64,000 nucleotides of DNA from CAYOHY01 sp964403885 (lineage in GTDB: Bacteria; Actinomycetota; Coriobacteriia; Anaerosomatales; PHET01), in the NCBI GenBank assembly GCA_964403885.1, contig CAYOHY010000001.1:1-64000 (forward strand). Reading direction: 5' to 3'. This document shows, piece by piece, positions 51,959 through 61,298 of this stretch. A program made the translations under genes and the position numbers. Position 1 is the stretch's first letter. Each line of letters opens with the position of its first letter. The notes beneath the pieces were generated by a model. That model did not search any database and was not told the origin of the DNA. It saw only the letters and a program-made list of their open reading frames with translations.

Positions 51959-53003
51959 ACTCGCACAGTACCCCACCTATCAGGTGTTCATGGCGGTGGT
52001 CATCGCCTTGGTGGCTGCGGCCGTGCTGTTCCCGCTCTGGATCAGGCTCCTGCGCGTGCGCAACATCGGGCAGCAGGTTCGCGCCGATGGGCCACAGGGT
52101 CACCTGGTCAAGCAGGGGACGCCCACGATGGGTGGCGTGCTCATCCTCCTTGTCGTGGCCGCCACGTTCTTCTTGATGGGATCTCCCACGCGGGCCAGTG
52201 TTCTGGCACTGGGCGCCACGCTCGCCTGTGGTGCGCTCGGGTTCATTGACGACTGGGCCAAGGTCGCCCACGAGCGCTCGCTCGGGCTTCGCCCGCGCGC
52301 GAAGCTCCTCGGACAGGCGCTCATCGCGGTCACGTTCTGCCTTCTGGCTGTCAACTGGGCAGACGTGCCGACGTGGATTCAGATCCCGCTCACTCCCACG
52401 AAGATCGACTTTGGAGCCTTCACCACCACGATCCCGCTTGGCGGGGGCATGGCGCTCATGGTGCCGTGGCTCTACCTCGCCTTCGTGACCATCATGATCA
52501 TCGCGATGAGCAACGCGGTGAACCTCACCGACGGGTTGGATGGGCTCGCAGCAGGCACGGTGACGATCGTGACGTTGGCCTTTGCCGGCATCGCGTTTCG
52601 TCAGAACATGCTCGAGTCCGCGCTCTTCGGCGCGGCGATCGCCGGTGCCTGTATCGGCTTCCTTTGGTACAACAGCTACCCCGCCGACATCTTCATGGGC
52701 GACACCGGGTCTCTGGGACTTGGGGCCGCTATCGCCACGCTGGCCGTGATCACCAAGACGGAGCTGCTGCTGCTCGTCATCGGCGGCATCTACGTCGCCG
52801 AGACACTCTCGGTCGTGCTGCAGGTGGCGTCGTTCAAGCTGACAGGCAAGCGCATCTTCCGGATGGCGCCCATCCACCATCACTTCGAGATGATCGGGTG
52901 GTCAGAGACCAAGGTCATGGTCCGCTTCTGGATCATCACCGGCATCCTCGCCGGGCTCGGTTTCGCGCTGTTCTTCTTCCAGTCCGTTCGGCTGAAGGGC
53001 TGA
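51948..53003 (+). CDS. mraY: Phospho-MurNAc-pentapeptide transferase MraY
   Basis: Membrane enzyme of 351 aa (ten helices) attaching phospho-MurNAc-pentapeptide to undecaprenyl phosphate to make lipid I. Seen: KQGTPTMGG, FIDDWAKVAHERS with the aspartate pair, NLTDGLDGLAAGT, MGDTGSLGLGAA and the MraY-specific APIHHHFEMIGWSE. It is the canonical copy; compare the divergent relative at 28799. Confidence 0.96.
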   Translation: MLARLAQYPTYQVFMAVVIALVAAAVLFPLWIRLLRVRNIGQQVRADGPQGHLVKQGTPTMGGVLILLVVAATFFLMGSPTRASVLALGATLACGALGFIDDWAKVAHERSLGLRPRAKLLGQALIAVTFCLLAVNWADVPTWIQIPLTPTKIDFGAFTTTIPLGGGMALMVPWLYLAFVTIMIIAMSNAVNLTDGLDGLAAGTVTIVTLAFAGIAFRQNMLESALFGAAIAGACIGFLWYNSYPADIFMGDTGSLGLGAAIATLAVITKTELLLLVIGGIYVAETLSVVLQVASFKLTGKRIFRMAPIHHHFEMIGWSETKVMVRFWIITGILAGLGFALFFFQSVRLKG

Positions 53004-53004
53004 C

Positions 53005-54396
53005 GTGACCACACTCGGCGACATCGTTGTTCTGGGGCTTGGCGCCAGCGGCGTGGCCGCGGCCCGCTACTGCGCGGAGTTGATCGGCCTCGAGGCGAAC
53101 TCCGTCACCGCAGTGGATGCGAATGACTCGGAGCATCTGCGCGCCGTTGCCGTCGAGCTTGCATCTCACGGCGTGTCGGTCGAGCTTGGCGCCCAGAGCG
53201 TCGACGGGCGCTTCGACCTTGCCATCGCAAGCCCGGGCATCCCTCCGCACGCCCCGCTCATGCAGTGGGCTCACACCGCCTGCCGCGAGGTCGTCTCGGA
53301 GATCGAGTTCGCTTTTCGCCGCACGGCGTGTCCCTGGGTCGCGGTGACCGGCACCAACGGCAAGACAACGACCACTGCGCTCGTGACCCATCTGCTCGTG
53401 ACCGGGGGCGTCTCCGCGCGCTCCGTCGGCAACATCGGGACGCCCGCCATCCTTGCCGCGCGCGACTGCCGTGCGGGCGAGGTCTTGGTCGCTGAAGTGT
53501 CGTCGTTTCAGCTGGCTCTCACGTCGACGTTTCATCCGAGGACGGCGGTGTTGCTCAACATCACCCCCGACCACATCGACTGGCATGGGTCGGTGCAGGC
53601 GTACGCACACGACAAGGGAAAGGTGTTCGCGAACCTCGGGGCCGATGACGTTGCGGTCGTCGACGTCGATGACCCGGGCTCGGCACCGTTCGCAGATGAG
53701 CTCAGCGAGCGCGGAGTGCCGGTGGTTCGCGTGTCGCGAGACGCCCGCGACGGCAGGGGCGCACACGCCGCCGGGGGGACGCTGTCACTCGATACCGAGC
53801 ACGGGCGCATCGAGCTCGTTTCTTCCGACGAGCTGCTGATCAAGGGAGACCACAACGTCAGCAACGCGCTCGCAGCCGCAGCCGCCGCGCACGCGATGGG
53901 AGTCGCGGCTGCGGACCTGCGCCGCGGGCTCAAGACGTTCGCGCCCATCGAACATCGCCTTGAGCCCGTGGCCGAGGTCGCGGGCGTGGAGTGGTTCAAC
54001 GACAGCAAAGCCACCAACCCTGACGCGGTGTTCAAGGCGATAGGTGCGTTCACTGACCGACCGGTCGTCCTGCTCGTGGGCGGCCGCAACAAGGGCAACG
54101 ACTTCCACCCGCTCGCCCGCGAGGCCGCGGAGCACACCAAGGCCGTCGTGGCGTTCGGAGAGGCGGGGCCTGAGCTTGAGGCGGCGCTGATCGCCGAGGG
54201 CGCGCGAGTGACGCGGGCCGACTCGATGGCCCAGGCGATCGAGATCGCCGCACGGCAGGCCGAGAAGGGCGATGCCGTGGTTCTCTCGCCGGCCTGCGCG
54301 TCCTTTGACGAGTTCTCCAACTACGAGCAGCGCGGACGTGTCTTCAAGGACATCGTGCGGGCGATGGCGGGCGGTGACGCTGATGAGTCAGCGTGA
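53005..54396 (+). CDS. murD: UDP-MurNAc-L-alanine:D-glutamate ligase MurD
   Basis: Mur ligase of 463 aa. The Rossmann-like N-terminus has VLGLGASGVAAARY, the ATP loop AVTGTNGKTTTTALV, then NIGTPAILAA, EVSSFQLALT and NITPDHIDWH, and NDSKATNPDAVFKA in the C-terminal domain. GTG start is one base after the mraY stop. It overlaps ftsW by 14 bases. Confidence 0.96.
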   Translation: MTTLGDIVVLGLGASGVAAARYCAELIGLEANSVTAVDANDSEHLRAVAVELASHGVSVELGAQSVDGRFDLAIASPGIPPHAPLMQWAHTACREVVSEIEFAFRRTACPWVAVTGTNGKTTTTALVTHLLVTGGVSARSVGNIGTPAILAARDCRAGEVLVAEVSSFQLALTSTFHPRTAVLLNITPDHIDWHGSVQAYAHDKGKVFANLGADDVAVVDVDDPGSAPFADELSERGVPVVRVSRDARDGRGAHAAGGTLSLDTEHGRIELVSSDELLIKGDHNVSNALAAAAAAHAMGVAAADLRRGLKTFAPIEHRLEPVAEVAGVEWFNDSKATNPDAVFKAIGAFTDRPVVLLVGGRNKGNDFHPLAREAAEHTKAVVAFGEAGPELEAALIAEGARVTRADSMAQAIEIAARQAEKGDAVVLSPACASFDEFSNYEQRGRVFKDIVRAMAGGDADESA

Positions 54397-55621
54397 TGAC
54401 TACGCCGGCGGGGCACGGGCGCGCTATGTCCTGATGGGCGCGGCGCTCTTCCTGACACTGTTCGGTCTCGTCATGATCTACTCGGCCTCCTCGATCCAGG
54501 CGTCGGTGAAGCTTGGATCGGACATTTCCATCGTGATCCGTCAGGTAGGCGCGACGTTGATGGGTGTGGTCGTGGCCTTCCTTCTGGCGCGTTTCGACTA
54601 TCGCTTCATCAAGGACCGCGCATGGACGGTGTGGACCGTCACGCTCGCATCACTGCTCGTCGTCCTGATTCTCGGCGTGGCGAGCCATGGCGCGCAGCGC
54701 TGGATCCCTCTGGGCCTGTTCAACTTGCAGCCGTCCGAGTTCGCGAAGATCACAGCGGTGCTGCTGGTGTGCGCGCTCGCGGTCGACTGGCAGCGCGGCC
54801 GGATGCCTGACAAGTCGTTCTGGTTCGCGGTGCTCGCCGCCGTCGCCATTCCTTCGGCGTTCATCATCGCGCAGCCTGACATGGGCACCACCGCCACACT
54901 TGTCGCCGCGTGTGCCATGGTCCTCATCCTCGCGGGCGTCGAATGGAAGTACATCCTCGGTACGTTCGTGGGGCTGGTCTCGTTGGGCGTGCTGTTCATC
55001 GGCACCTCGTCGTACCGAATGGAGCGCGTGACAGCGTTCATGAATCCGTGGGCTGACGCCCAGGACAAGGGCTATCAGTCGGTCCAGGCGCTTCTCGCGT
55101 TTGGCACGGGCGGCATCGACGGAGTTGGGCTGGGCCTGTCTCGGCAGAAGTTCTTCTACCTGCCGGAGGCCCACAACGACTTCATCCTCGCGATCATCGG
55201 CGAGGAGGCCGGCCTGCTGGGGTCGCTCGCCGTGGTGGCTGCGTTCGTGGTGCTGACGTGGGCCGGCTTCAAGATCGCCTCGGGGTCCAAGGACCCGTAC
55301 GGACGACTCGTGGCAGGTGGTATCACGGGCATGCTCGCGTTCCAGGCCATCATCAACATGGCGGCGGTCACCGGTCTCATGCCTGTGACGGGCAAGCCGC
55401 TGCCGTTCGTGAGCTTTGGAGGCACCTCGGTGCTTGCGACGCTCACGTGCGTGGGCATCCTGCTGTCCGTCTCCGAGTACGGCGCGCGGTCTCCGCGTGC
55501 AGTGAAGGTCCGTAAGAGAAACGAGGGTGCGCGTCGTGAGAGCAGTGCTGAGCGGGGGCGGGACCGCGGGACACATCTATCCCGCGTTGACGGTGGCCGC
55601 GCTTCTCGCCGCCGAGCATGA
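54383..55621 (+). CDS. ftsW: Septal peptidoglycan polymerase FtsW
   Basis: SEDS glycosyltransferase of 412 aa with about ten helices, polymerising lipid II with FtsI. Seen: MIYSASS in helix 1, LFNLQPSEFAKI, QPDMGTTATL, YQSVQALLAFGTGGIDGVGL, FYLPEAHNDFI and PFVSFGGTS. The C-terminal ~35 residues are basic and encoded over the murG start. ATG at 54383 overlaps murD. Confidence 0.95.
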   Translation: MSQRDDYAGGARARYVLMGAALFLTLFGLVMIYSASSIQASVKLGSDISIVIRQVGATLMGVVVAFLLARFDYRFIKDRAWTVWTVTLASLLVVLILGVASHGAQRWIPLGLFNLQPSEFAKITAVLLVCALAVDWQRGRMPDKSFWFAVLAAVAIPSAFIIAQPDMGTTATLVAACAMVLILAGVEWKYILGTFVGLVSLGVLFIGTSSYRMERVTAFMNPWADAQDKGYQSVQALLAFGTGGIDGVGLGLSRQKFFYLPEAHNDFILAIIGEEAGLLGSLAVVAAFVVLTWAGFKIASGSKDPYGRLVAGGITGMLAFQAIINMAAVTGLMPVTGKPLPFVSFGGTSVLATLTCVGILLSVSEYGARSPRAVKVRKRNEGARRESSAERGRDRGTHLSRVDGGRASRRRA

Positions 55622-56651
55622 CGAGGTCTCGTTCGTAGGCACGCCTGATGGTCTTGAGGCTCGCCTCGTTCCCGAGGCAGGCGTCGCCTTCAGGCCCCTT
55701 CCCGCCGCAGGCTTCGACCGGGCTCGCCCGTGGACGCTCGTCACCTCATCGCTGCGAATCGCGCTGTCCACCGTCCGTGCGTGGCGGTGGATGGGCAAGG
55801 AGCGCCCGGACGTGGTGATAGGTTTCGGGGGCTACGTCTCGCTTCCGGTCGGGGCAGCAGCGCTGCTTCGGGGTGTTCCGTTGGTGCTCCATGAGCAGAA
55901 CTCCGTTCCCGGCATGGCCAATCGCGTCCTGTCGCGCTGGGCGAAGGCCGTCGGCGTCACGTACGACGAGTCGCGCACCGCTCTCAAGCGCCCCGAGCGC
56001 GCGGTGCTGACCGGTAATCCCGTGCGCGCGAACGTGCTCACCTCCAACCGCGAGGTCGGTCGAAAGAACCTCGGGCTCGCCGAGAACGACCTCGTGCTGC
56101 TGGTCTTTGGCGGCAGCAGGGGCGCGCGCCATCTGAACAGCGCGCTCGTCGCGATCGCGCCGAGGCTTCTGGCGATCGATGGGTTGCGGGTCATCCACGT
56201 CACCGGAGCCGGCGAGTACGAGCGAGTACGCGAGGCGTTCGACGCAGTGGGAGGGGACCCGTCGGGCAGATGGACGATCCTCGACTACCTTGACGGCATG
56301 GGCGACGCGATCGCCGCAGCGGATCTGGTGGTCGCCCGCGCAGGTGCGACGTCGATCGCCGAGCTGACCGTGCTGGGCGCTCCGTGCGTGCTTGTGCCGT
56401 ACCCGTATGCCACCGACGACCACCAGACGACGAACGCCGCTGCGATGGTCGAGCGTGGTGCGGCCGTGCTGGTCGCCGATGCCGAGCTCGACGATTCACG
56501 CTTCGGTGACGAGCTCGCCGCGCTGCTCGGAGACGCTGCCCGGCGTGCTACCATGTCTGCCGCATCGCGTGAGCTCGGTCGCCCCGATGCCGCTGCCCGT
56601 GTGGTGCGGCTCGCGCGAGGCGTGATCGAGTCACCAGCCACCGACGGATGA
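55536..56651 (+). CDS. murG: UDP-GlcNAc:lipid I transferase MurG
   Basis: GT28 glycosyltransferase of 371 aa converting lipid I to lipid II. AVLSGGGTAGHIYPALTVA at the start, VVIGFGGYVSLPVG, LHEQNSVPGMANRVL and ARAGATSIAELTVLG are diagnostic. GTG at 55536 was chosen because GAGGG (55523-55527) lies eight bases upstream; GTG at 55527 overlaps that site. The 5' end overlaps ftsW by 86 bases. Confidence 0.95.
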   Translation: MRAVLSGGGTAGHIYPALTVAALLAAEHDEVSFVGTPDGLEARLVPEAGVAFRPLPAAGFDRARPWTLVTSSLRIALSTVRAWRWMGKERPDVVIGFGGYVSLPVGAAALLRGVPLVLHEQNSVPGMANRVLSRWAKAVGVTYDESRTALKRPERAVLTGNPVRANVLTSNREVGRKNLGLAENDLVLLVFGGSRGARHLNSALVAIAPRLLAIDGLRVIHVTGAGEYERVREAFDAVGGDPSGRWTILDYLDGMGDAIAAADLVVARAGATSIAELTVLGAPCVLVPYPYATDDHQTTNAAAMVERGAAVLVADAELDDSRFGDELAALLGDAARRATMSAASRELGRPDAAARVVRLARGVIESPATDG

Positions 56652-56658
56652 GGACACC

Positions 56659-58056
56659 GTGTCGGATCAGGTCCATGCACACTTCATCGGAGTAGGCGGA
56701 GCCGGCATGAGCGGCATCGCGCTCGTCTTGCACGAGCGTGGGGTCGTGGTGACCGGCAGTGACCTCAAGGAGTCGCGCTACTCGCGAGCCCTGACCAAGG
56801 CCGGTGTTCCCGTGACCATCGGACACGCCGCCGAGAACCTCGGTGACCCGTCGGTCGTCGTGGTATCGACCGCCATCCCCGAGCGCAACCCCGAACTCGC
56901 CGAGGCGCGCTCCCGGGGCATCGAGGTCTGGCCGCGTGCGCGGATGCTCGCCGAGCTCGCGGGGCCTCGCAAGACCGTGGCCGTCGCCGGCACACATGGC
57001 AAGACGAGCACGTCGTCGATGATCGCGACGATGCTCTCGGGCATGAACCTGGATCCCACGTTCCTCATCGGTGGTGAGGTCGATGGTTTTGACACCAACG
57101 CCGTCAACGGCGCAGGTGAGCACTTCGTGGTGGAGGCCGACGAGAGCGATGGCTCCTTCGTCTACCTCGACCCCTTCATCAGCGTGGTCACCAACATCGA
57201 GGCTGACCACCTCGATCACTACGCGTCCCTCGCCGAGATCGAGGACACGTTCGTCGAGTTCATGGGTCGTACCGCCAAAGATGGCGCTCTCGTGGTCTGT
57301 CGAGACGATGAGAGGCTCACGAGCGTCGCACGAGGCGTGGACCGGCGGTTGGTCACGTATGGCTTCTCAGAAGACAGTGATGTGCGCTGTGTGGCTCGCG
57401 AGCGCCGCGGTTTGGGCTACGAGTTCGACGTGCATCTCCCGGACGGCTCTGTCGTGTCGTGCACGAGCGGGGTTCCCGGGCTTCATATGGTCAGCAACTC
57501 GGCCGCGGCCCTGGCTTCAGCGTATGCGCTGGGCCTGGATATGTCCGCCGCCGCCGATGCGCTCGCGCGCTTCACCGGTGTCCGCCGCCGCTTCGACCTC
57601 ATCGGCGAGAGCGCGGGCGTGACCGTGGTCGACGACTACGCCCACCATCCCACCGAGGTCGCCGCAACGCTCGAGGCGGCAGCCGGCTTGGGCTACCGTC
57701 GTGTATGGGCACTGTTCCAGCCCCATCGCTACAGTCGAACCGCCGCGTTCACACGGGAGTTCGGCGAGGCGTTCGGGGCGGCGGACCGCGTGGTGCTGAT
57801 GGACGTCTACAGCGCGGGCGAGGCCCCCATACCCGGCGTCAGCGGCAAGAGCCTGCTGTCCTCGGTGCTCGACACCCAGCCTCGCGCCCAGGTCGCCTAC
57901 CTGCCTCACCGTGCAGACGTGGTCCCGTTCCTTGCGCAACGCGTCTCAGAGGGTGACCTCGTCATGACGATGGGGGCCGGTGATATCACCGCCATCGGTC
58001 CGGAGCTCGTGACGGCGCTCGACGCCCGCGAGCGCGGAGACGTCTCGTGTCAGTAG
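56659..58056 (+). CDS. murC: UDP-MurNAc:L-alanine ligase MurC
   Basis: Mur ligase of 465 aa adding the first residue. FIGVGGAGMSGIALVLHERG near the N-terminus, ATP loop AVAGTHGKTSTSSM, EADESDGSF, NIEADHLDHY and VVDDYAHHPTEVAATL are standard MurC motifs. GAGGA lies four bases before the GTG. It overlaps murB by ten bases. Confidence 0.96.
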   Translation: MSDQVHAHFIGVGGAGMSGIALVLHERGVVVTGSDLKESRYSRALTKAGVPVTIGHAAENLGDPSVVVVSTAIPERNPELAEARSRGIEVWPRARMLAELAGPRKTVAVAGTHGKTSTSSMIATMLSGMNLDPTFLIGGEVDGFDTNAVNGAGEHFVVEADESDGSFVYLDPFISVVTNIEADHLDHYASLAEIEDTFVEFMGRTAKDGALVVCRDDERLTSVARGVDRRLVTYGFSEDSDVRCVARERRGLGYEFDVHLPDGSVVSCTSGVPGLHMVSNSAAALASAYALGLDMSAAADALARFTGVRRRFDLIGESAGVTVVDDYAHHPTEVAATLEAAAGLGYRRVWALFQPHRYSRTAAFTREFGEAFGAADRVVLMDVYSAGEAPIPGVSGKSLLSSVLDTQPRAQVAYLPHRADVVPFLAQRVSEGDLVMTMGAGDITAIGPELVTALDARERGDVSCQ

Positions 58057-58964
58057 CGCGCGCATTCGAGCGTCTGGGCGGTTCGGTCGGCGGTGTGGTC
58101 AAACGCGATGAGCCGCTGAGCCGGCACACGACGTTTCGCATCGGAGGCCCGGCCGCCCTGTTCATCGAGTGCGACACCGTGGCCGACCTCGCCGCCGCAA
58201 CAGAGATCTGCGCCGACGAAGGGGTCGAGTGGACGGTCCTCGGCAAGGGCAGCAACGTGCTCGCGTCGGACGAAGGATATGACGGTGCGGTGCTCGTGCT
58301 GGGCAAGGGCTTCAAGCGGCACTCGGTCGAAGACGGTCGTATCATCGCGGGCGCGGGAGTCATCCTCGCCGCGCTCGTCCAGGTGGCCTTCCGAGAAGGA
58401 CTGACCGGTTTCGAGTTCGCTGTGGGCATTCCCGGCACGCTAGGCGGTGCCCTTGCGATGAACGCGGGATCGCGTGACGACTGGATCGGTTCGATCACCG
58501 AGACGGTCTCGCTGTTCGTGCCGGGCGAGGGGCTCGTCTCGGTGGGTGCCGCCGAGGTGCAGTGGGGCTACCGGCGCACCGATCTGCCGCAGCGAGGTAT
58601 CATCGTCGAGTCGGCGCTGAGGCTTCAGCCCGGAGACGGCGACCAGATACGGCAGGTCATGGAGGCGAGTCTGCGCCGTCGCAAACGCAACCAGCCACTC
58701 TCGCTCCCTAACGCCGGAAGCGTGTTCGTGAACCCCCAAGGCGACTCGGCGGGACGTCTTATCGAGAGCGCGGGTTTGAAGGGTTTGGCGGTGGGTGGAG
58801 CGTCCATCTCCGACATCCACGCCAACTTCATCGTCAACACCGGAGACGCGAAGGCAGCCGACGTCATCGAGCTGGTTCGACGGGTCCGTGAAGCAGTCAA
58901 GGAAACGCATGGCATCGAACTCACACCGGAAATCAGGTTCCTCGGGTCGTTCGGGTCCGCGTAA
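58047..58964 (+). CDS. murB: UDP-N-acetylenolpyruvoylglucosamine reductase MurB
   Basis: FAD- and NADPH-dependent reductase of 305 aa producing UDP-MurNAc. Seen: HTTFRIGGPAALFIE, LGKGSNVLASDEGYDG, GIPGTLGGALAMNAGS (FAD-binding), GYRRTDLP, NAGSVFVNP with the catalytic Ser region, and IHANFIVNTGDA with the final catalytic segment. It overlaps ftsQ by 56 bases. Confidence 0.95.
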   Translation: MSVARAFERLGGSVGGVVKRDEPLSRHTTFRIGGPAALFIECDTVADLAAATEICADEGVEWTVLGKGSNVLASDEGYDGAVLVLGKGFKRHSVEDGRIIAGAGVILAALVQVAFREGLTGFEFAVGIPGTLGGALAMNAGSRDDWIGSITETVSLFVPGEGLVSVGAAEVQWGYRRTDLPQRGIIVESALRLQPGDGDQIRQVMEASLRRRKRNQPLSLPNAGSVFVNPQGDSAGRLIESAGLKGLAVGGASISDIHANFIVNTGDAKAADVIELVRRVREAVKETHGIELTPEIRFLGSFGSA

Positions 58965-59892
58965 GCGGGTCGTGATCGGCGCCGAAGAGACGGTACGCGT
59001 TCGCTACAAGAAGAATCAGCCTCAAGTCGAGGCTGAGCGTCGTTCCACCACGCGCCAGACGGCGCGGGTAGCCACCCGCCGTGCCGGCCTCGAGCGCCCC
59101 GCACCGTCTCAGCAGGGCAAGCGGCTTTCGAGCGCGAAGCGCGAGGAGCGTGAACGTCGGCAGCAGACGATACGGCTGCGCCGTGTGGGGCTGTGGGCCG
59201 CCATCGCAGCCGTCGCCATCGTCGTGCTGTGGGGGCTGGTCGCGTTGTTCAACGCCCCCGTGTTCTCGCTACGGACCATTGTGGTCACGGGCGCCCATCA
59301 GCTGAGCGACGAGCGTGTCCGCGAGCTCGCAGCGGTGCCCACCGCAACCGTGCTCACCAGGCTGGACACGAGCGACGTGCGCAAGCGGCTCGAGGCTGAC
59401 CCGTGGGTGGTCAAGGCTCGAGTCGATCGAGACTTCCCGTCCACGTTGAGACTCGAGATCGTCGAACGCACCCCAGTGGCCGTGGTCGACGCCGGGGGAG
59501 CGGAAGTATGGCTGGTGTCTTCAGACGGGTACTGGCTCGATCGGCAGAGCAAGGTGACCACTGGCGTCGTGGCGATCAGAGACATCGAGGGGCTCAAGCC
59601 TGTCCGGGGCAAGCGGGCGACGTCCAAGGAGCTCACCAACGCGATCAAGGTGGCGGCGGGCATCAGCCCCGAGCTGAGGGCGATGACGCGCAGTATCTCG
59701 GCGCCGTCGATCGAGAAGACTTCGCTCATGACCACAGATGACGTGGAGATATACATCGGCGAGGCCACTGATCTCAAGACCAAGGATCAGATCGCGCGCA
59801 AGATACTCGCGAAGCAGAAGGGCAAGGTCGTCTACATCAACGTCCGGGTGGTCGAGAGCCCCACATGGAGGGGTCTCGACACGTCGGAATAG
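58909..59892 (+). CDS. ftsQ: Cell division protein FtsQ (DivIB)
   Basis: Bitopic protein of 327 aa. The ~92-residue cytoplasmic tail is unusually long and Arg/Lys-rich. One helix follows (VGLWAAIAAVAIVVLWGLVA), then a POTRA domain (FSLRTIVVTGAHQLSDERV) and the FtsQ domain with DPWVVKARVDRDFPSTLRLE, IVERTPVAVV and SSDGYWLDR. AAGGA precedes the ATG inside murB. FtsQ links FtsL and FtsI to the ring. No ftsA lies between it and ftsZ, as in Actinomycetota. Confidence 0.92.
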   Translation: MASNSHRKSGSSGRSGPRKRVVIGAEETVRVRYKKNQPQVEAERRSTTRQTARVATRRAGLERPAPSQQGKRLSSAKREERERRQQTIRLRRVGLWAAIAAVAIVVLWGLVALFNAPVFSLRTIVVTGAHQLSDERVRELAAVPTATVLTRLDTSDVRKRLEADPWVVKARVDRDFPSTLRLEIVERTPVAVVDAGGAEVWLVSSDGYWLDRQSKVTTGVVAIRDIEGLKPVRGKRATSKELTNAIKVAAGISPELRAMTRSISAPSIEKTSLMTTDDVEIYIGEATDLKTKDQIARKILAKQKGKVVYINVRVVESPTWRGLDTSE

Positions 59893-59997
59893 CACGGTAG
59901 ATACACCCTCTGAACTGGGCATTCGTATCACCCTCGACTGATAGTCGACACAACTTCTTGCGCCCGACTTGCGCATCCGCTAACGTTTATGCGAAGA

Positions 59998-60022
59998 TTG
60001 AGCGTTCCACCCGCTATATAAC
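59998..60022 (+). promoter_or_regulatory. Candidate ftsZ promoter region
   Basis: The 188 bases before ftsZ are A/T-richer than the rest. CTATATAAC (60014-60022) offers a good -10, with TTGAGC (59998-60003) upstream, but the spacing is short (11-13 bases). A separate ftsZ promoter is likely here, the exact hexamers uncertain. Confidence 0.3.
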
Positions 60023-60062
60023 GGTCAACTAGAGGTTTACAGTTGTAGCACTGGCCGGGAAA

Positions 60063-60075
60063 CCTCCGGGGGAGG
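60063..60075 (+). promoter_or_regulatory. Hairpin covering the ftsZ ribosome binding site
   Basis: CCTCC (60063-60067), loop GGG, GGAGG (60071-60075). The 3' arm is the Shine-Dalgarno sequence, five bases before the ftsZ ATG at 60081. Folding would limit FtsZ translation. Confidence 0.5.
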
Positions 60076-60080
60076 CAGTA

Positions 60081-61163
60081 ATGCTCGAAACGGGCGCGAA
60101 TTATCTGGCAGTAATCAAGGTCGTCGGTGTAGGCGGCGGCGGTACGAACGCCGTCAACCGCATGGTCGAGGCGGGCGTGAAGGGCGTCGAGTTCATCGCG
60201 GTGAACACCGATGCGCAGGCGCTGCTCATGTCCGACGCCGACTACAAGGTCCACGTGGGCGTGGGTCTCACCAAGGGTCTCGGCGCTGGCGCCGATCCCG
60301 ACGTGGGCTTCCAGGCCGCGGAGGAGAACCGCGCGGAGATCAAGGAGGCGCTTCAGGGTGCCGACATGGTCTTCATCACCGCGGGTGAAGGCGGTGGCAC
60401 CGGTACCGGTGCCGCACCGGTCATCGCCGAGATCGCCAAGGAGGAGATCGGCGCCCTGACGGTAGGTGTCGTCACTCGTCCCTTCGCGTTCGAAGGCCGC
60501 AAGCGTGCACTGCAGGCCGACGAGGGCATCAAGCGCCTTCGCGAGAAGGTCGACACGCTGATCGTCATCCCTAACGATCGTCTGCTGCAGGTCGCCGAGA
60601 AGAAGACGTCGATCCTTGACGCCTTCAGGATCGCCGACGACATCCTGCGCCAGGGTACTCAGGGCATCACGGACCTCATCACCGTGCCCGGGCTGATCAA
60701 CCTCGACTTCGCCGACGTTCGCACGATCATGGCGGACGCGGGCTCGGCGCTCATGGGCATCGGTATCGCCACCGGCGACAACCGGGCGCACGAGGCAGCG
60801 AAGGCCGCGATCTCCAGTCCGCTGCTCGAGTCTTCGATCCAGGGCGCCGATGGCGTGCTGCTCTCGATCGCGGGCGGCAGCGACCTTGGCCTGTTCGAGG
60901 TCAACGAGGCGGCCGAAGTCGTGCAGGCAGCGGCCGCACCTGACGCCAACATCATCTTCGGTGCCGTCATCGATGACTCGATGATGGATCAGATCAGGGT
61001 CACCGTGATCGCCACCGGATTCGACGGCGTGCGCAAGCAAGAGACGATGTCGTTCTCGGCGCTGTCCGATGACTCGGTGCCGGCGCTCTCGGTGCCCACG
61101 TTCGAGCCCGTCCCCGAGGACGATCTCGATATCCCTGCGTTCCTCAAGAAGCGCTCCTTCTAG
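60081..61163 (+). CDS. ftsZ: Cell division GTPase FtsZ
   Basis: Tubulin-like protein of 360 aa forming the division ring. GVGGGGTNAVNRMVEAG, the tubulin signature GEGGGTGTGAAPVIAEIA (near residue 105), TRPFAFEGRKR and the T7-loop segment GLINLDFADVRTIM are present. After a very short linker (~25 aa) the C-terminal peptide DDLDIPAFLKKRSF binds partners; the best candidate tether is SepF, as FtsA is absent from the cluster. Two terminators follow. Confidence 0.97.
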   Translation: MLETGANYLAVIKVVGVGGGGTNAVNRMVEAGVKGVEFIAVNTDAQALLMSDADYKVHVGVGLTKGLGAGADPDVGFQAAEENRAEIKEALQGADMVFITAGEGGGTGTGAAPVIAEIAKEEIGALTVGVVTRPFAFEGRKRALQADEGIKRLREKVDTLIVIPNDRLLQVAEKKTSILDAFRIADDILRQGTQGITDLITVPGLINLDFADVRTIMADAGSALMGIGIATGDNRAHEAAKAAISSPLLESSIQGADGVLLSIAGGSDLGLFEVNEAAEVVQAAAAPDANIIFGAVIDDSMMDQIRVTVIATGFDGVRKQETMSFSALSDDSVPALSVPTFEPVPEDDLDIPAFLKKRSF

Positions 61164-61186
61164 GAGGCTTCTGACAGGTCCGGATT

Positions 61187-61230
61187 GGACCCGGTGGCGA
61201 CGACGGCGGGACCTCGTCGTCACCGGGTCC
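61187..61230 (+). terminator. Terminator after ftsZ
   Basis: A 16-bp stem (61187-61202 with 61215-61230, one wobble pair) and 12-base loop, followed by TTCTGTGT. It ends the dcw cluster. Confidence 0.75.
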
Positions 61231-61248
61231 TTCTGTGTCCGGACGATG

Positions 61249-61278
61249 AAAGGGACCCGCCAAACGGCGGGTCCCTTT
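61249..61278. terminator. Bidirectional terminator
   Basis: Perfect 13-bp stem AAAGGGACCCGCC / GGCGGGTCCCTTT with loop AAAC. The T run on each strand allows termination in both directions, serving ftsZ and the convergent DUF4013 gene. Confidence 0.8.
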
Positions 61279-61298
61279 GTGTTGCGATGGACGCCTGG

